Of a DNA stretch of 64,000 bases, positions 1 through 10,158 are shown piece by piece. Both the position numbers and the translations under genes were made by a program. This DNA is from Micropterix aruncella (Eukaryota; Arthropoda; Insecta; Lepidoptera; Micropterigidae): positions 8,965,597 to 9,029,596 of the forward strand of contig OX155957.1 of assembly GCA_944548615.1 (NCBI GenBank), given 5' to 3'. Position 1 is the stretch's first letter, and each line of letters opens with the position of its first letter. The notes beneath the pieces were generated by a model. That model worked only from the letters and a program-made list of their open reading frames with translations, searched no databases and had not been told where the DNA came from.

Positions 1-391
1 GCGCGCGACGGACCTCTGCTCTAGCTCTGATTCAACTACTCCCGTAAGCATGCGACCGCCCCGAAATGTTCCTCTTTTTATTCTCGAATCATCGGCAGGG
101 TAAATAACGGCATGGGGCGTGCGTTGCGAGGACTTCTGGCACAAAACGCAATGTACGGCAATGCAGAGATAATTACAGATCAATAGCGGCGTGACAGGCG
201 CACTAGACCTCGAGCGAGCGGCCCCGCCATCGGAGATGCAACGTGGTCTCCTTTTCGCTCACTAGTACCGAGCGAAAATGCTTTCACAATGCTGATAAAC
301 AGACCACTCGCTTAGCAAAAGAAAATATAACGAGGGGTACAATTTGCGGTAGATCCATTTCAGACCCTACCCACACATCATGAGTTCCTAA
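1..391. other. No gene recognised
   Basis: I see no long open frame, RNA gene or clear repeat boundary here. The first 60 bases are GC-rich compared with what follows. Confidence 0.4.
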
Positions 392-480
392 CCCAGACAA
401 TTGTGGGGTACGGTATATATGATAAATATATATTACATTTATATCAATAAAGGTACCCGCACAATAAAATTGTCTGGGTA
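392..480. repeat. Short inverted repeat (about 90 bp)
   Basis: The left arm reads acccagacaattgtggggta and the right arm carries its inverse, ending in aattgtctgggtacc. The centre is AT-rich. This looks like a tiny inverted-repeat element; no target duplication was resolved. Confidence 0.45.
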
Positions 481-1063
481 CCTTTCCTCGGTTTTAGGTA
501 CCATTTAAAAAATAACACAAAAATGACTCAAGGACTTCTTTATTTGGAAAAATCTCAGGTTTGAAAAGGATGTATTTGTTTTTATTTGCCCTGTACAATG
601 CGCGGACTAAGATGTTGTTGTATAGCGTGTAATTCTTGTAAAAACCGCAGACAAATAGGATTACTTGTTATAAAAAAAACTACCCTTACGTCTATGCACT
701 GTGTGCGTTAATATGGCTAAAGAAGGGTTAAATCCGTCTTTGTGCATTTTTTTTATTTTATCGCACATCCCATAGCTTATTTCATTATGTAGCTACCTAT
801 GCTACTACAAGAACTACTTCCCTGCCACATAACAATATCAACACTTAAAATTATCACAAAACACACACTCTATTCAGGCCTTCGAGAAATTAGAAATCAG
901 AGAACACTTAACGACAAGAAGAATGAAATATACGATACGATAAACTGAAATGATATTACTATATTAACAATTTTAAAAAAAACGGATTTTCTGTTTCATA
1001 TGAGGATGGAACAGAACGCCCCCACCATGGTAACGATCGGACATCGGTCTTTGAAAAGCATTT

Positions 1064-1313
1064 TTAACCGGTCGGGCGCCAACAACAATGTCTATGGGCA
1101 TTTCGCGTCGTTCGACAGATCCGCGCGCAGCCCTTTCGGCCTGCCCCCTATATATGTTATATAAATGTGTAATATACACTAAACGAGATTAATTATTAGG
1201 TAACAAGAGGGAATTCATGAAAAAAAGATAGGTATTGCTATTATTTATTTACAAAACCGTACAAAAAGTTGCGGAGCATTTTTTCACGAGAAGGTTGGTT
1301 TCCGGCCGGTTAA
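1064..1313 (-). mobile_element. TTAA-flanked MITE, family B, complete copy
   Basis: The unit is bounded by TTAA on both sides. Its ends are inverted (ccggtcgg on the left; ccggccgg as read from the right). The same body (ttcgcgtcgtt...gatccgcgcg, then a tatata core, then ggtaacaagagggaattcatg) recurs in opposite orientation at 45097-45344. Diverged copies lie at 5689 and 54344. TTAA target sites and ends starting with C are typical of piggyBac-like transposons, so I infer a non-autonomous derivative. It encodes nothing recognisable. Confidence 0.7.
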
Positions 1314-2220
1314 CGACTCTCGTTTATTACTATGGCGGTCAGTCTCAAATCATTGTGGGAAAAGAGTCGCAGCCAAAACAAAAATCTATGTCATTGTATC
1401 TAAAAATCGTTTATTACCGTAAAACATCGTTATGGCGTCGTAGTGTACCTAGCGTCCGTAGCGACGTCGACACCGGCTCTCCTCGTTGTAACCGAAGTTA
1501 AGCAGCGTCGGGCGCGGTGAATGCTGAAATGGGTGACCTCCTGAGCGTTTGACTGCGTGATGCTACAAATGCCCATCTAGAATGGTCCTAGAAGATGGTG
1601 CCAATAGGCAACACGGCGGGTTCCACAAAAAGGAATATGCCTTGTGATTTTTAAAAAAATGACAGAATAACCAACTAATCGTTTATAAATGAAAATTGAT
1701 AATGTGACCATAATGCATCACGATTGTTACTTCGGCGGTTCCTCTCAACAAAATAATGCGACGCGAAACATGGTGGCGTGGCGTGGTTTCTCGTTATGGT
1801 GATAAGCGGATTTTTTATTTAGTGACACGTTTCTCTTTTAGCTGTAACTTCTGACAATAACAAATGATAGGTGATAAGAGCTTTCCAACGACGCGTGTGG
1901 TTGTCATTGGTCGGTGGAGACGCGTCCCATACATTTTTCTAACTTTGCGATCTTGTCGAATTTTCGAGTCTTGAACGCGCTGTCTGTTACGCTATTTCCT
2001 TGTCGCCATGAGAGAGAGAGACGAATCGATTATTGTCGGTTCAGCTTTTACCGGTCTCCGATTCGCCCACAGATCGAGCAAACAGCTGATTTGACGTTTC
2101 TAGTTCGGAAAAACGCCGCCAGTTCGGTTGTGTCATTTTCTTGCCGTTCTCGAGTTTTCCGCAAGTTTTGTTTCTATCTTCCATATAATTGAAATATTTA
2201 CGTCATTCCAGATATAAAAG
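1314..2220. other. Upstream region of CPOX
   Basis: This is non-coding sequence between a MITE and the CPOX start codon. It must contain the CPOX promoter and 5' UTR, but I cannot identify a TATA box or initiator with confidence. Confidence 0.4.
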
Positions 2221-5200
2221 ATGGTTTATAAAGTTTTCACGCGTAGTTTAAGCTACGTTCGAGCGAACGGGGCGTACAATCGAGCTCGCAATGAACGTTT
2301 GAGGTTAGTCATAGGAAATATTGCTAATCGCGATTGAATACCCATGAAAATTTATCTTTTTTAGTTACGTGTGCGCGTTTGCTGCGGCGTCGGGCATTGC
2401 GCTATTTTCTTACCGAAAGAATCGCGCTGAAATGAAAGCGTCAACTTCATTCATGGCGGATCCGATAACACCGCGAGATATCCTCACGAAAAACTCCGAC
2501 GACATGAAAAGTAAAATGGAAACGATGATAATGCGAATCCAATCCGATTTCTGCAAAGCACTGGAAGCGCAAGAGGAAGATGTATGTCCGCAGTTTCTTT
2601 GCCGAAACGTTGGGAAGTTAATTCGTTTACTTTCATTTCAGGGATTGAAATTCGAAGTGGATAGATGGCTCAGGCCGGAAGGCGGCGGCGGAATCACATG
2701 TGTTCTGCAAGACGGGCAAGTTTTTGAAAAGGCCGGAGTTAATATATCGGTGGTCTCTGGAAATCTGCCCCCTGGCGCTATTCAGCAAATGCGGTCACGG
2801 TAATACACCCTTTTTGACAGAGGTTTTTACATTTTAAAAGACAAAATCTAGGATTTTGTAACCGGCTGGAGACCTAATGATGATTATAATATTGTTTTAT
2901 GGCTTCCGTTGGGACCTAGCGTCGAGTGTACGGTTTTGACCGTGATGAAAAATTAAATAAACGAATAACGACAGGGAGACATAGATTTCATAGAAAAATA
3001 ATATATGTATGGATTGTACGGACGAAATGTTCCTCCTCAGCGTCAACCAGAGGTCCGACACCGTGTGGATTTTGATTAGTCTTTCCCGTCACTTGTTTTC
3101 TTCTGCCTTCATTTAAGAGCAGACTAAGATCTTTCTTTCCAAAACGATTCATACTTCGATTTGTTTGAGAACAAGTCGAAGGATAGAATTATATCTCAAT
3201 TTCACAAAAAAATAACATTGATCGTTTATCCCCCGGTAGTTACCGGCTTCCTTGAAGCGGGTGAATAAATACAAGCCAATAAGCAACTTTTGATATAAAT
3301 TTGTGGAAAAAATAAACAAAAAATAGTTTATTTTTTTTAGTACAAAATAGTATAAAAAGCTTTGAGCACGATGCATCATCTAGCGCTAGGTAAAATATTG
3401 TTTATTAGCGATATTTTTACCTACCGCTAGATGGCGCAGCGCGCTCTCAACCTTTTTTCCCAATAGATAAGATTTACAAATTTGATTTTAAAAAATCATT
3501 TTTTTTTTTAGTTTTTTTTTTAATTTTGTTTTAAAAGTTGCTTACCTGCTCATAATGATTCACCCCTTTATGGGGCTCTCTAGACGATCAATCATGCTTG
3601 TCAAGCATCGCGTCGTGAGCTGGGAGGGGATCGTAAACCGCAGGAAACATACAAATATATTTTTTTTATATTTACCAAAAATGCCTAATTTTGTAGTGTA
3701 TACCAGGGAGTCACATTAATTAGACGTAATTGATTGATGCATGACATGATTTCCTGGTATAAAACTACAAAATTAGGCATTTTTAGTAAATATTTAAAAA
3801 AATATTTGGATATTTCCTGTGGTTTTCGATCCCCTCCTAGCCCGCGACGCGATGCTTGACAAGCATGCTTCATCGTCTAGAGAACCCCTAAGGATGCCGG
3901 TAACTTTAAACTCTTGTGTATATGGCCAATTAAAGAAAATATTAAGGAAATGTTAGGATCCTCTTCCTCGGGAGCCACAATCGCATACTGAATCCCGCCC
4001 CGTCCATGATGGCATATTTGAGGGGGTAGTCTATCACTCTACTAGCACTTTAGACTAACTTTTAGGGCCACTGGCGTTGCAATCCTAATCCCCATACATG
4101 CCCATCCTAAAGATTCTGCAACCAGCTCACCTAGAAGCCGCACACATGGCAGTCTATTGTTTTCTCAGTAGACTAACGCCTTTTCAATATTGTAATTTTC
4201 AGAGGGAAAAAGCTGCACGACGGCGATCTTCCATTTTTTGCAGCTGGCGTTAGCGCTGTTATTCATCCGAGGAATCCGATGGTGCCAACCATACATTTCA
4301 ACTATAGATATTTTGAAGTCACAGATTCTGACGGTAATGTCACAGTATTGTAAAGGATACAGTAGCGAAACAAGGCAAAGTACAGCGTACTCTTTAGCCA
4401 TGCAAACTTCAGTATGGCTCTAGAATACGCTCAAAAGGACTGTGTTGCGCATTGTAATTTTAGTATTTTGATATTTTATTGATTTGATTTGTTAATAATA
4501 ACATCGTTTATGCGTACTACCTGTATGGTATTCATCATTATATGGGGTGTTTGCGACTGCACGACCAGCCTTTCAAGGAGTAACTGTAAAATTAGACAAG
4601 AAAATAGTGTTTTTGTTTTATTCTTTCTTAATTTCTGAAAAAAAAAATATTAAAAAAATTTGTTGAATGTCATCCACCATTTTTTTTAAATTTAGGCTGT
4701 GGTCGATGAGGTAAAGCTTTCTTGTGTTCAACATTTGGATATTAAAATTGTTTCCTCAGATTTTTTCGGATAGAATTATTGCTGTCTCTTACACGCATTT
4801 GCTGTTCCTCTCCTGCGTGGGCAACTGCAACTCGCCGCCGAGCACTGCGCCTCTAACCCTAGCTAGAAAGGAGGAGAACCTAATCCAAGATAAATAATTA
4901 TGAAATTTTTGAAGTACTTAATTGAGCAGTTATCCATGACTTTCTTCTGTCTCTATTATTTGATTTGTGGGGGAACCGTTCAATACTAGGCAGCTGAAGA
5001 ATCAAATGATTTAGCATAAATGGGCGAGCTAAATGTGAAAGAGGCACTTTTAGACTCTTTTATTGTGTCAAAAAATCCAAATAATCCTCTTAACCCTTCA
5101 GGCCTCGGCCCCTCAGCCGATTGACAAGTTGCTGTCCCAAAAAATTTTAGTAAAAATTAGTAAAAAAATTGAATTACGACACTGTCTCACCAAAACATTA

Positions 5201-8200
5201 ATTACTGCCAAACCACTGTACCCATAATTAAAATGAAACATATTAACATAATAAAATAAAACACATTAAATTAAAATAAAATTTAAACGGGGCCGTCACG
5301 CTGAATCGTGTTGTGGCCGATATCGGCCAATCGGGGCCTGAGGGTTAAGCATATTTTTTGTATAACACAGCGTCATCATTTATTTTATTTTCTTCATTGC
5401 AATTAAGGTACAAGTAATATAAAAAATATAGGTAGGTACTAAGTCCTTAAATAAAAAAATATGATTGATATGGCTTTGGTGGATAACCAACGATCGGCAA
5501 CTAGCGGCCAGCGCGCCGGATGCGGCTTGCGAGGCTTTGGTGCAGCCTGCAAGATTCTCGCCGCAATGCACGTAACGGTCGGTATCATACACAATGGAGT
5601 TAAAGAGAGCGATCATTTTCCAAATTGCAAAAAATCAGTTGAAGCTGTAGTATAAATTTGTTCGGCGGAATGCTAACATAAAAGTGCATTAACCCCTGGG
5701 AGGCTAAAAACGCCAATCGGTGGTTGCGGTGGTTAATAGATCCGGGCGTTGCCATTCCGGCCAGCCCACATATATTTTATATAAATATATGATTTATATG
5801 ACTCACAAGATTAATTACATATTAGGTAACAAGGGATAATTCAGAAGAAAAATATATTGAACTTCAAGCTGAGTTTGAAAACCAATCTGCTGATTTCAAA
5901 AAGATCTCTTGTAAAATGGAGATTTTGAAATCTCCTTACTGGATATCGATAATGTACCAAGCGATTTGCAATTCAAAGATTTGCCAAGTGATACCTAGCC
6001 CAATTAAAATGGCTTTTAGGAATAAAACTAATTCGGTAAATTTCTGATGCCCGGACTACACTAACGGGAAACGCCTTAGTTATCACGATAATTTAGGTGT
6101 GGCCGCAGCTAAAACGCCCATATTGCCGTTATTTCCCACTACATTTCCCCACACTACATTTCCCGCTAGTGTGGCCCGGGCATGAAGGAGTTTGCCTTTC
6201 AAGAAGTACAAGGAATTAAAAATATTTATTCAGTAAATAATTACTATATTTGGGTAAATATTTGTGAGCAAACTTTTTAAATTCTAAATTACCGGAAAAA
6301 CAAACCGTCTATGGTTATAGTAGAAACACTGCTTGGGCCGTGTTTTCCTCTTAAACAATGATCTAGCGAAGGACTTACTTCAAATTAAAAAAAATAGTTT
6401 CGAAGGTTTACTGATGGAACTTTTGAAATCTACCACTGTTATAAGGTACAGTGAAGACTCGATATTTGAAATCTCGGTATGACGAGTTTCCCAAAAATCG
6501 GAGCATAAAAATCCAAGATAAATCCAAACCAAAAGACAACACATTTTTTCGCAAAGTAAATTGTTACCAGACTTAAGTTTAACCTTATTCTGCCAACGTA
6601 AATGAATACTGTAAACACTCTACTTCAGTAAAGTTCATATTTTAACATCCGGAATTCTGTTCAACATTGTTTTATTTCTTTTTCCCACATAAATTTTGAT
6701 TGTCCGAGTTGTCAACAGTGAGGTGGTCCCGGTCCCGATCACTTCGAACTATGGAGACTCTACTGGGCCCGATTGCGTTTCTTTGTGAGCTAAAATCGGT
6801 TATTAGTTCCTGTGAACGAGATAGGGCAATACGTTAAAGCGGAATGTGAAATGAACGGTTGTCACTTGTCGGCATTAAAATTGTCCACCAAAACTAAAGT
6901 GGCTTAATTTGAGCCCAAACAAAATTTGTTCAAATTTATTTGGATGGTCATAAATTCAACAGGTACTTTTGATGCCGGAAAATCGTCGATTATTCATTAC
7001 ATATTTCGCTCCAACGCCTTGCTCTGTCTCGTTTGCATGAACTAATTTCCAATTTTAGTTGTCAAAGAAACGCAATCGGGCCCATTGTATTACCTTCTTT
7101 ATTAATGCGAATACCCAAATTGCAACATCAATGCATAAATGTCCTAGACTTATGCCACTAGATAAAAGCAAGCAAAGCAAATATTGAGAGCAGCTTTAAT
7201 GTTTTTTTTTGTTTTGTAGGTACGGTTCAATGGTGGTTTGGAGGCGGGACCGATCTTACCCCGTACTATCTAGATGAAAACGATGCAAAATTATTCCATA
7301 GTGCTTTAAAAAAGGCATGTGATAAGCACGATACGACTTATTACACTACGTAATTATTGTAAATTTATTTTACCATAGTTGAATTTTGTATTTTACCAAG
7401 TATGCTCATTTTTCTCAGGTTTAAGAAGTGGTGCGATGAGTACTTCACCATCACACACCGGCAGGAAAAACGTGGCGTTGGTGGTATATTTTTCGACGAT
7501 ATCGACACGCCCAGTCAGAAGAAGGCTTTTGAATTTGTTACGTCCTGTGCCGAAGCAGTCATTCCTAGCTACTTACCCATAGGTAAAAATATTAATTACC
7601 GCTAACATTGATTATATATGGTATTAGATTGCACGTTTCTAAGTCATAGCACGTTTTGGCAACCCTTCTGCATTGTACGGCGAAACTAATAGCAATTTAT
7701 TTGTTCATCTATAACATTGATAATGAATGTTCTTTTTATAAAAGACTGATTGAATATAAAAACCCAATAATTTAACGAATGATAATAATAACATTTAATT
7801 ATTATTGTCATCTATCGCATTTATACAGGTTGAGTTTTAATTAACCTTTCAGGCCTCGGCCCCTCAGCCGATTGACAAGTTGCTGTCCCAAAAAATTTTA
7901 GTAAAAATTAGTAAAAAAATTGAATTACGACTCTCACCAATACATTAATCCAAACCCCCAATACAGTTTGTGCGGGTTGGCTCTAAAGGCAAAAAACATC
8001 TCACCGCAAAACCTTTCTCAATAATCGAGAAAGCTTCAGATTGGATTATGGAGGTCGATTCGGTCTCTAAGCAGTATAAATTCCCTGAAAGTCTCGGATG
8101 CACAGCCCTGCATCCAGATATAACTCTTTACTCTTTATCTCGGAAGATGGTCCTTATCGTAGAATTAACTGTTCCATGGGAATCAAATATCCCAAAAGAC

Positions 8201-9829
8201 CACGAGTACAAATTAAATAAATACCATGACCTCGCAAATGCCGTCACCCGGAACGGCTTCACTGTTCACCTTCACGCGGTGGAAGTAGGCGCTCGTGGCC
8301 TGCCAGCTAAATCTTTGTTTCACCTTTTTAAAGATCTTGGTCTCTCCAGGAAAATAATCAACTCCTTTCTAGAAAAAATATCTAAAACTGCGATTTCTGC
8401 ATCTCAAATTCTATGGCTTCGAAGGGGGAGTGAATGGGTGGTAAGGTGAACGCTCACATGTGGCAAGACAGCTGTCCTAAACCTACCACAGCCGGTTCGT
8501 AAGTCCGGAATCCACTGCTCACCCCCCAGAAGTATAAAAAAAATAGTATTATGATGGGCCCGACTCCGGTCGGTGAATTCCATGGCAGCTCCGTTTGTAT
8601 TTTATTTACTGCCAAACCACTGTACCCATAATTAAAATGAAACATATTAATATAATAAAACATAATAAAATAAAACAAATTAAATTATAACAGGGCCGTC
8701 ACGCTGAATCGTGTTGTGGCCGATATCGGCCAATCGGGGCCTGAGGGGTTAACCGGCATCCTTGAAGGAGGTGAATCAGTACAAGCAAAATAGTAACTTT
8801 TAAATTTTTATTTTTAAAAAAAAATGCATAAAAAGCCCTGAGCACGATGCTCTATCTAGCGGTAGGTAAAATATTGCTAATATTGTGTATTAGCGATATT
8901 TTACCTACCGATATACGGAGCAGCGCGCTTAAACGCTTGTCAAACTTAAGTCAAACTAAAAATTTAAGTCAAATTCTTGAAATTTTCAAATAAAAAAAAA
9001 GTTGCTCTTACTGATTCAACCCCTTGAAAGATGCCGTTAAACTCACCTGTATAGAAGCTGATTACATCAGAAATAATACAAAGATAGAATGCTATGTATA
9101 AGTCTATCTGAACATTAATGTGCGTAATTATTACGTAGAAACCTGGATAAGAAATTAATTTTCTTTATCTTTATGTCAATAATATTACAATAAATTACGT
9201 ATATTATTATTTTATTTTGAGATTGGTTACTGCATAAGCGTGTTTAAAGCGCTCTATAGTGTGCCACCATACTGCCATTCGACAAACACCATCATATTGA
9301 ACATAAGAGATGATTGGTGAATGTTTGGAATGGAATGAGTGGTCATCTACATGTTGCGTTTCGTAGTAAAATCCTAGTTGCCAAATTGTATTACTGCAAT
9401 CGATCTAATACGCTATATGAGCAATCTAAAACGCTATATAATCAATGGCTTCTCAACTTAGGTTTTTATATTCACAGTTAAGAAGCATAAGAACGATGCT
9501 TACGGGTACCAAGAACGACAGTGGCAATTGCTGCGAAGGGGACGATACGTCGAGTTTAACTTAATATACGACCGCGGCACGAAATTCGGACTCTACACAC
9601 CCGGAGCAAGATTCGAATCCATACTCATGTCGCTACCTCTAAATGCCGTAAGCATTTATTTAACGTTATTGTCATCATTTTGCTTCAAATATTTACTTTT
9701 TTTTTTTTACAGAGATGGGAATACATGCACGAGCCAAAGCCTAATTCGAAAGAGGCCGAATTAATGGAGGTTTTGAAAAATCCCAAGGATTGGCTGAACA
9801 TTGGAGAAAAGCCCAAATCGGCCATGTAG
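2221..9829 (+). CDS. CPOX: Coproporphyrinogen III oxidase, mitochondrial (8 exons)
   Basis: This oxygen-dependent enzyme decarboxylates coproporphyrinogen III to protoporphyrinogen IX, the antepenultimate step of haem synthesis, in the mitochondrial intermembrane space. Exons read from frame and GT/AG sites: 2221-2303, 2365-2581, 2642-2799, 4203-4333, 7220-7349, 7419-7582, 9478-9647 and 9713-9829. They sum to 1170 bp (389 aa plus stop), and every junction phase fits. The N-terminus is basic and Ser/Arg-rich, followed by a hydrophobic stretch (about residues 29-43), as expected for a presequence with an inner-membrane sorting signal. Family signatures seen: [54 protein letters not shown] and [19 protein letters not shown]. 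The C-terminus has the usual RWEYMH...PKDWL. The length is normal for insects (human is longer only at the N-terminus). Introns 3, 4 and 6 carry mobile elements. It is convergent with the DDX10 gene. Confidence 0.95.
2582..2641 (+). other. 60-bp intron of CPOX, in frame and without stops
   Basis: The sequence starts gtatgt and ends in a pyrimidine-rich tract with tttcag. It is exactly 60 bp (20 codons) and contains no in-frame stop, so a naive ORF reads through it. Removing it joins EED to GLKFEVDRW, the spacing expected in CPOX proteins; retaining it would insert 20 residues with no family counterpart. I therefore call it an intron. Confidence 0.8.
3240..3903. mobile_element. MITE, family E, interrupted by a fold-back element
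   Basis: The ends are inverted: ttaccggcttccttgaagcg on the left and aaggatgccggtaa on the right. An internal palindrome built on catctagcgctaggtaaaat repeats inverted about 40 bp later. A sister copy at 8749-9045 has the same ends and internal palindrome. The right arm here is split at 3571-3888 by another element. It lies in CPOX intron 3. Confidence 0.6.
3571..3888. mobile_element. Fold-back element with about 135-bp inverted arms
   Basis: The left arm (from tggggctctctagacgat) and right arm (ending atcgtctagagaacccc) are near-perfect inverted copies and share gcttgtcaagcatcgcgtcg. The loop is about 45 bp. It is flanked by TA at 3569-3570 and 3889-3890, consistent with a Tc1/mariner-type TA duplication. 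It interrupts the right arm of the family E MITE, so it is the younger insertion. Confidence 0.7.
5090..5348 (+). mobile_element. TTAA-flanked MITE, family A, complete copy
   Basis: TTAA bounds both ends. Terminal inverted repeats begin cccttcaggcc and, from the right, ccctcaggccccgattgg. Near the right end lies the perfect 16-bp palindrome tggccgatatcggcca (5314-5329). Related copies occur at 7841, 24748, 28470, 30154 and 47874. The ends and TTAA sites suggest mobilisation by a piggyBac-like transposase; it has no coding capacity. It lies in CPOX intron 4. Confidence 0.75.
5689..5860 (-). mobile_element. Family B MITE, truncated and diverged copy
   Basis: It starts at TTAA (5689-5692) and shares the family order: gatccgggcgttg, a purine/pyrimidine core of tatata, then ggtaacaaggg and aattca. 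The distal arm seen in the 1064-1313 copy is missing. The right edge is approximate. It lies in CPOX intron 4. Confidence 0.5.
6048..6182. mobile_element. Short MITE with 25-bp inverted ends
   Basis: The left end is tgcccggactacactaacgg and the right end is the imperfect inverse, gctagtgtggcccgggca. TGA directly flanks both sides (6045-6047 and 6183-6185), a possible 3-bp target duplication as made by PIF/Harbinger-type elements. It encodes nothing. It lies in CPOX intron 4. Confidence 0.55.
7841..8752 (+). mobile_element. Family A MITE split by a LINE fragment
   Basis: The left part (7841-7949, TTAA then cctttcaggcctcgg) and right part (8607-8752, ending cctgaggggttaa) together make one family A unit. 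Between them is a 5'-truncated LINE. Intact copies at 5090 and 30154 read cattaattactgcc or close to it across the join, which defines the pre-insertion site. It lies in CPOX intron 6. Confidence 0.7.
7950..8606 (+). mobile_element. LINE 3' fragment encoding a restriction-like endonuclease
   Basis: An open frame (7970-8449) encodes the C-terminal part of a LINE polyprotein. It includes [12 protein letters not shown]...[10 protein letters not shown], a PD-(D/E)XK-like nuclease pattern. This is typical of LINEs of the R2/R4/Hero type, which carry the nuclease downstream of the reverse transcriptase. Copies on the other strand occur at 32107 and 42117. About 155 bp of 3' UTR follows, ending gtttgtattttatt. 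The fragment is 5' truncated, as is usual for target-primed insertion, and nested in a family A MITE. Confidence 0.75.
8749..9045. mobile_element. MITE, family E, second copy
   Basis: It begins at the TTAA that also closes the preceding family A unit and ends at gatgccgttaa. Inverted ends (ccggcatccttgaagg / ccttgaaagatgccg) match the copy at 3240-3903. The central palindrome (atctagcggtaggtaaaata ... tattttacctaccgatat) is also shared. Confidence 0.6.
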
Positions 9830-10013
9830 CATAAGGAAAATGACAGCGATAAGCTGTTATATTTATACAGCTGTATGTCGATGTAGCGGAGACTTTCGAT
9901 GACAAGAAGCTAGGGTTCCATGTGGATGTAAATTACAGTACAAAATATTTGCACATTTCACTTAAGATTTTGATATAATTATATTCAATTTTATATGTTG
10001 GTTAGTTTTAAAA

Positions 10014-10019
10014 AATAAA
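10014..10019 (+). terminator. Probable CPOX polyadenylation signal
   Basis: AATAAA lies 185 bp after the CPOX stop codon, in the right orientation and in AT-rich sequence. Confidence 0.5.
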
Positions 10020-10112
10020 TGTAGGAAATAGAATTAACCGTTTGACCTCAAAGTTCTTAGAAATGTATTTTTGATATAGGAGAATTAGTAGATATGTGTA
10101 AATTTTTATAAC

Positions 10113-10118
10113 TTTAAT
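10113..10118 (-). terminator. Possible DDX10 polyadenylation signal
   Basis: ATTAAA on the minus strand lies about 40 bp beyond the DDX10 stop codon. It is a weak variant signal. If both this and the CPOX signal are used, the two convergent 3' ends lie within about 100 bp of each other. Confidence 0.3.
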
Positions 10119-10158
10119 ATCGATGAATAATGATAAAATTATTATAAAATATGTGAAC

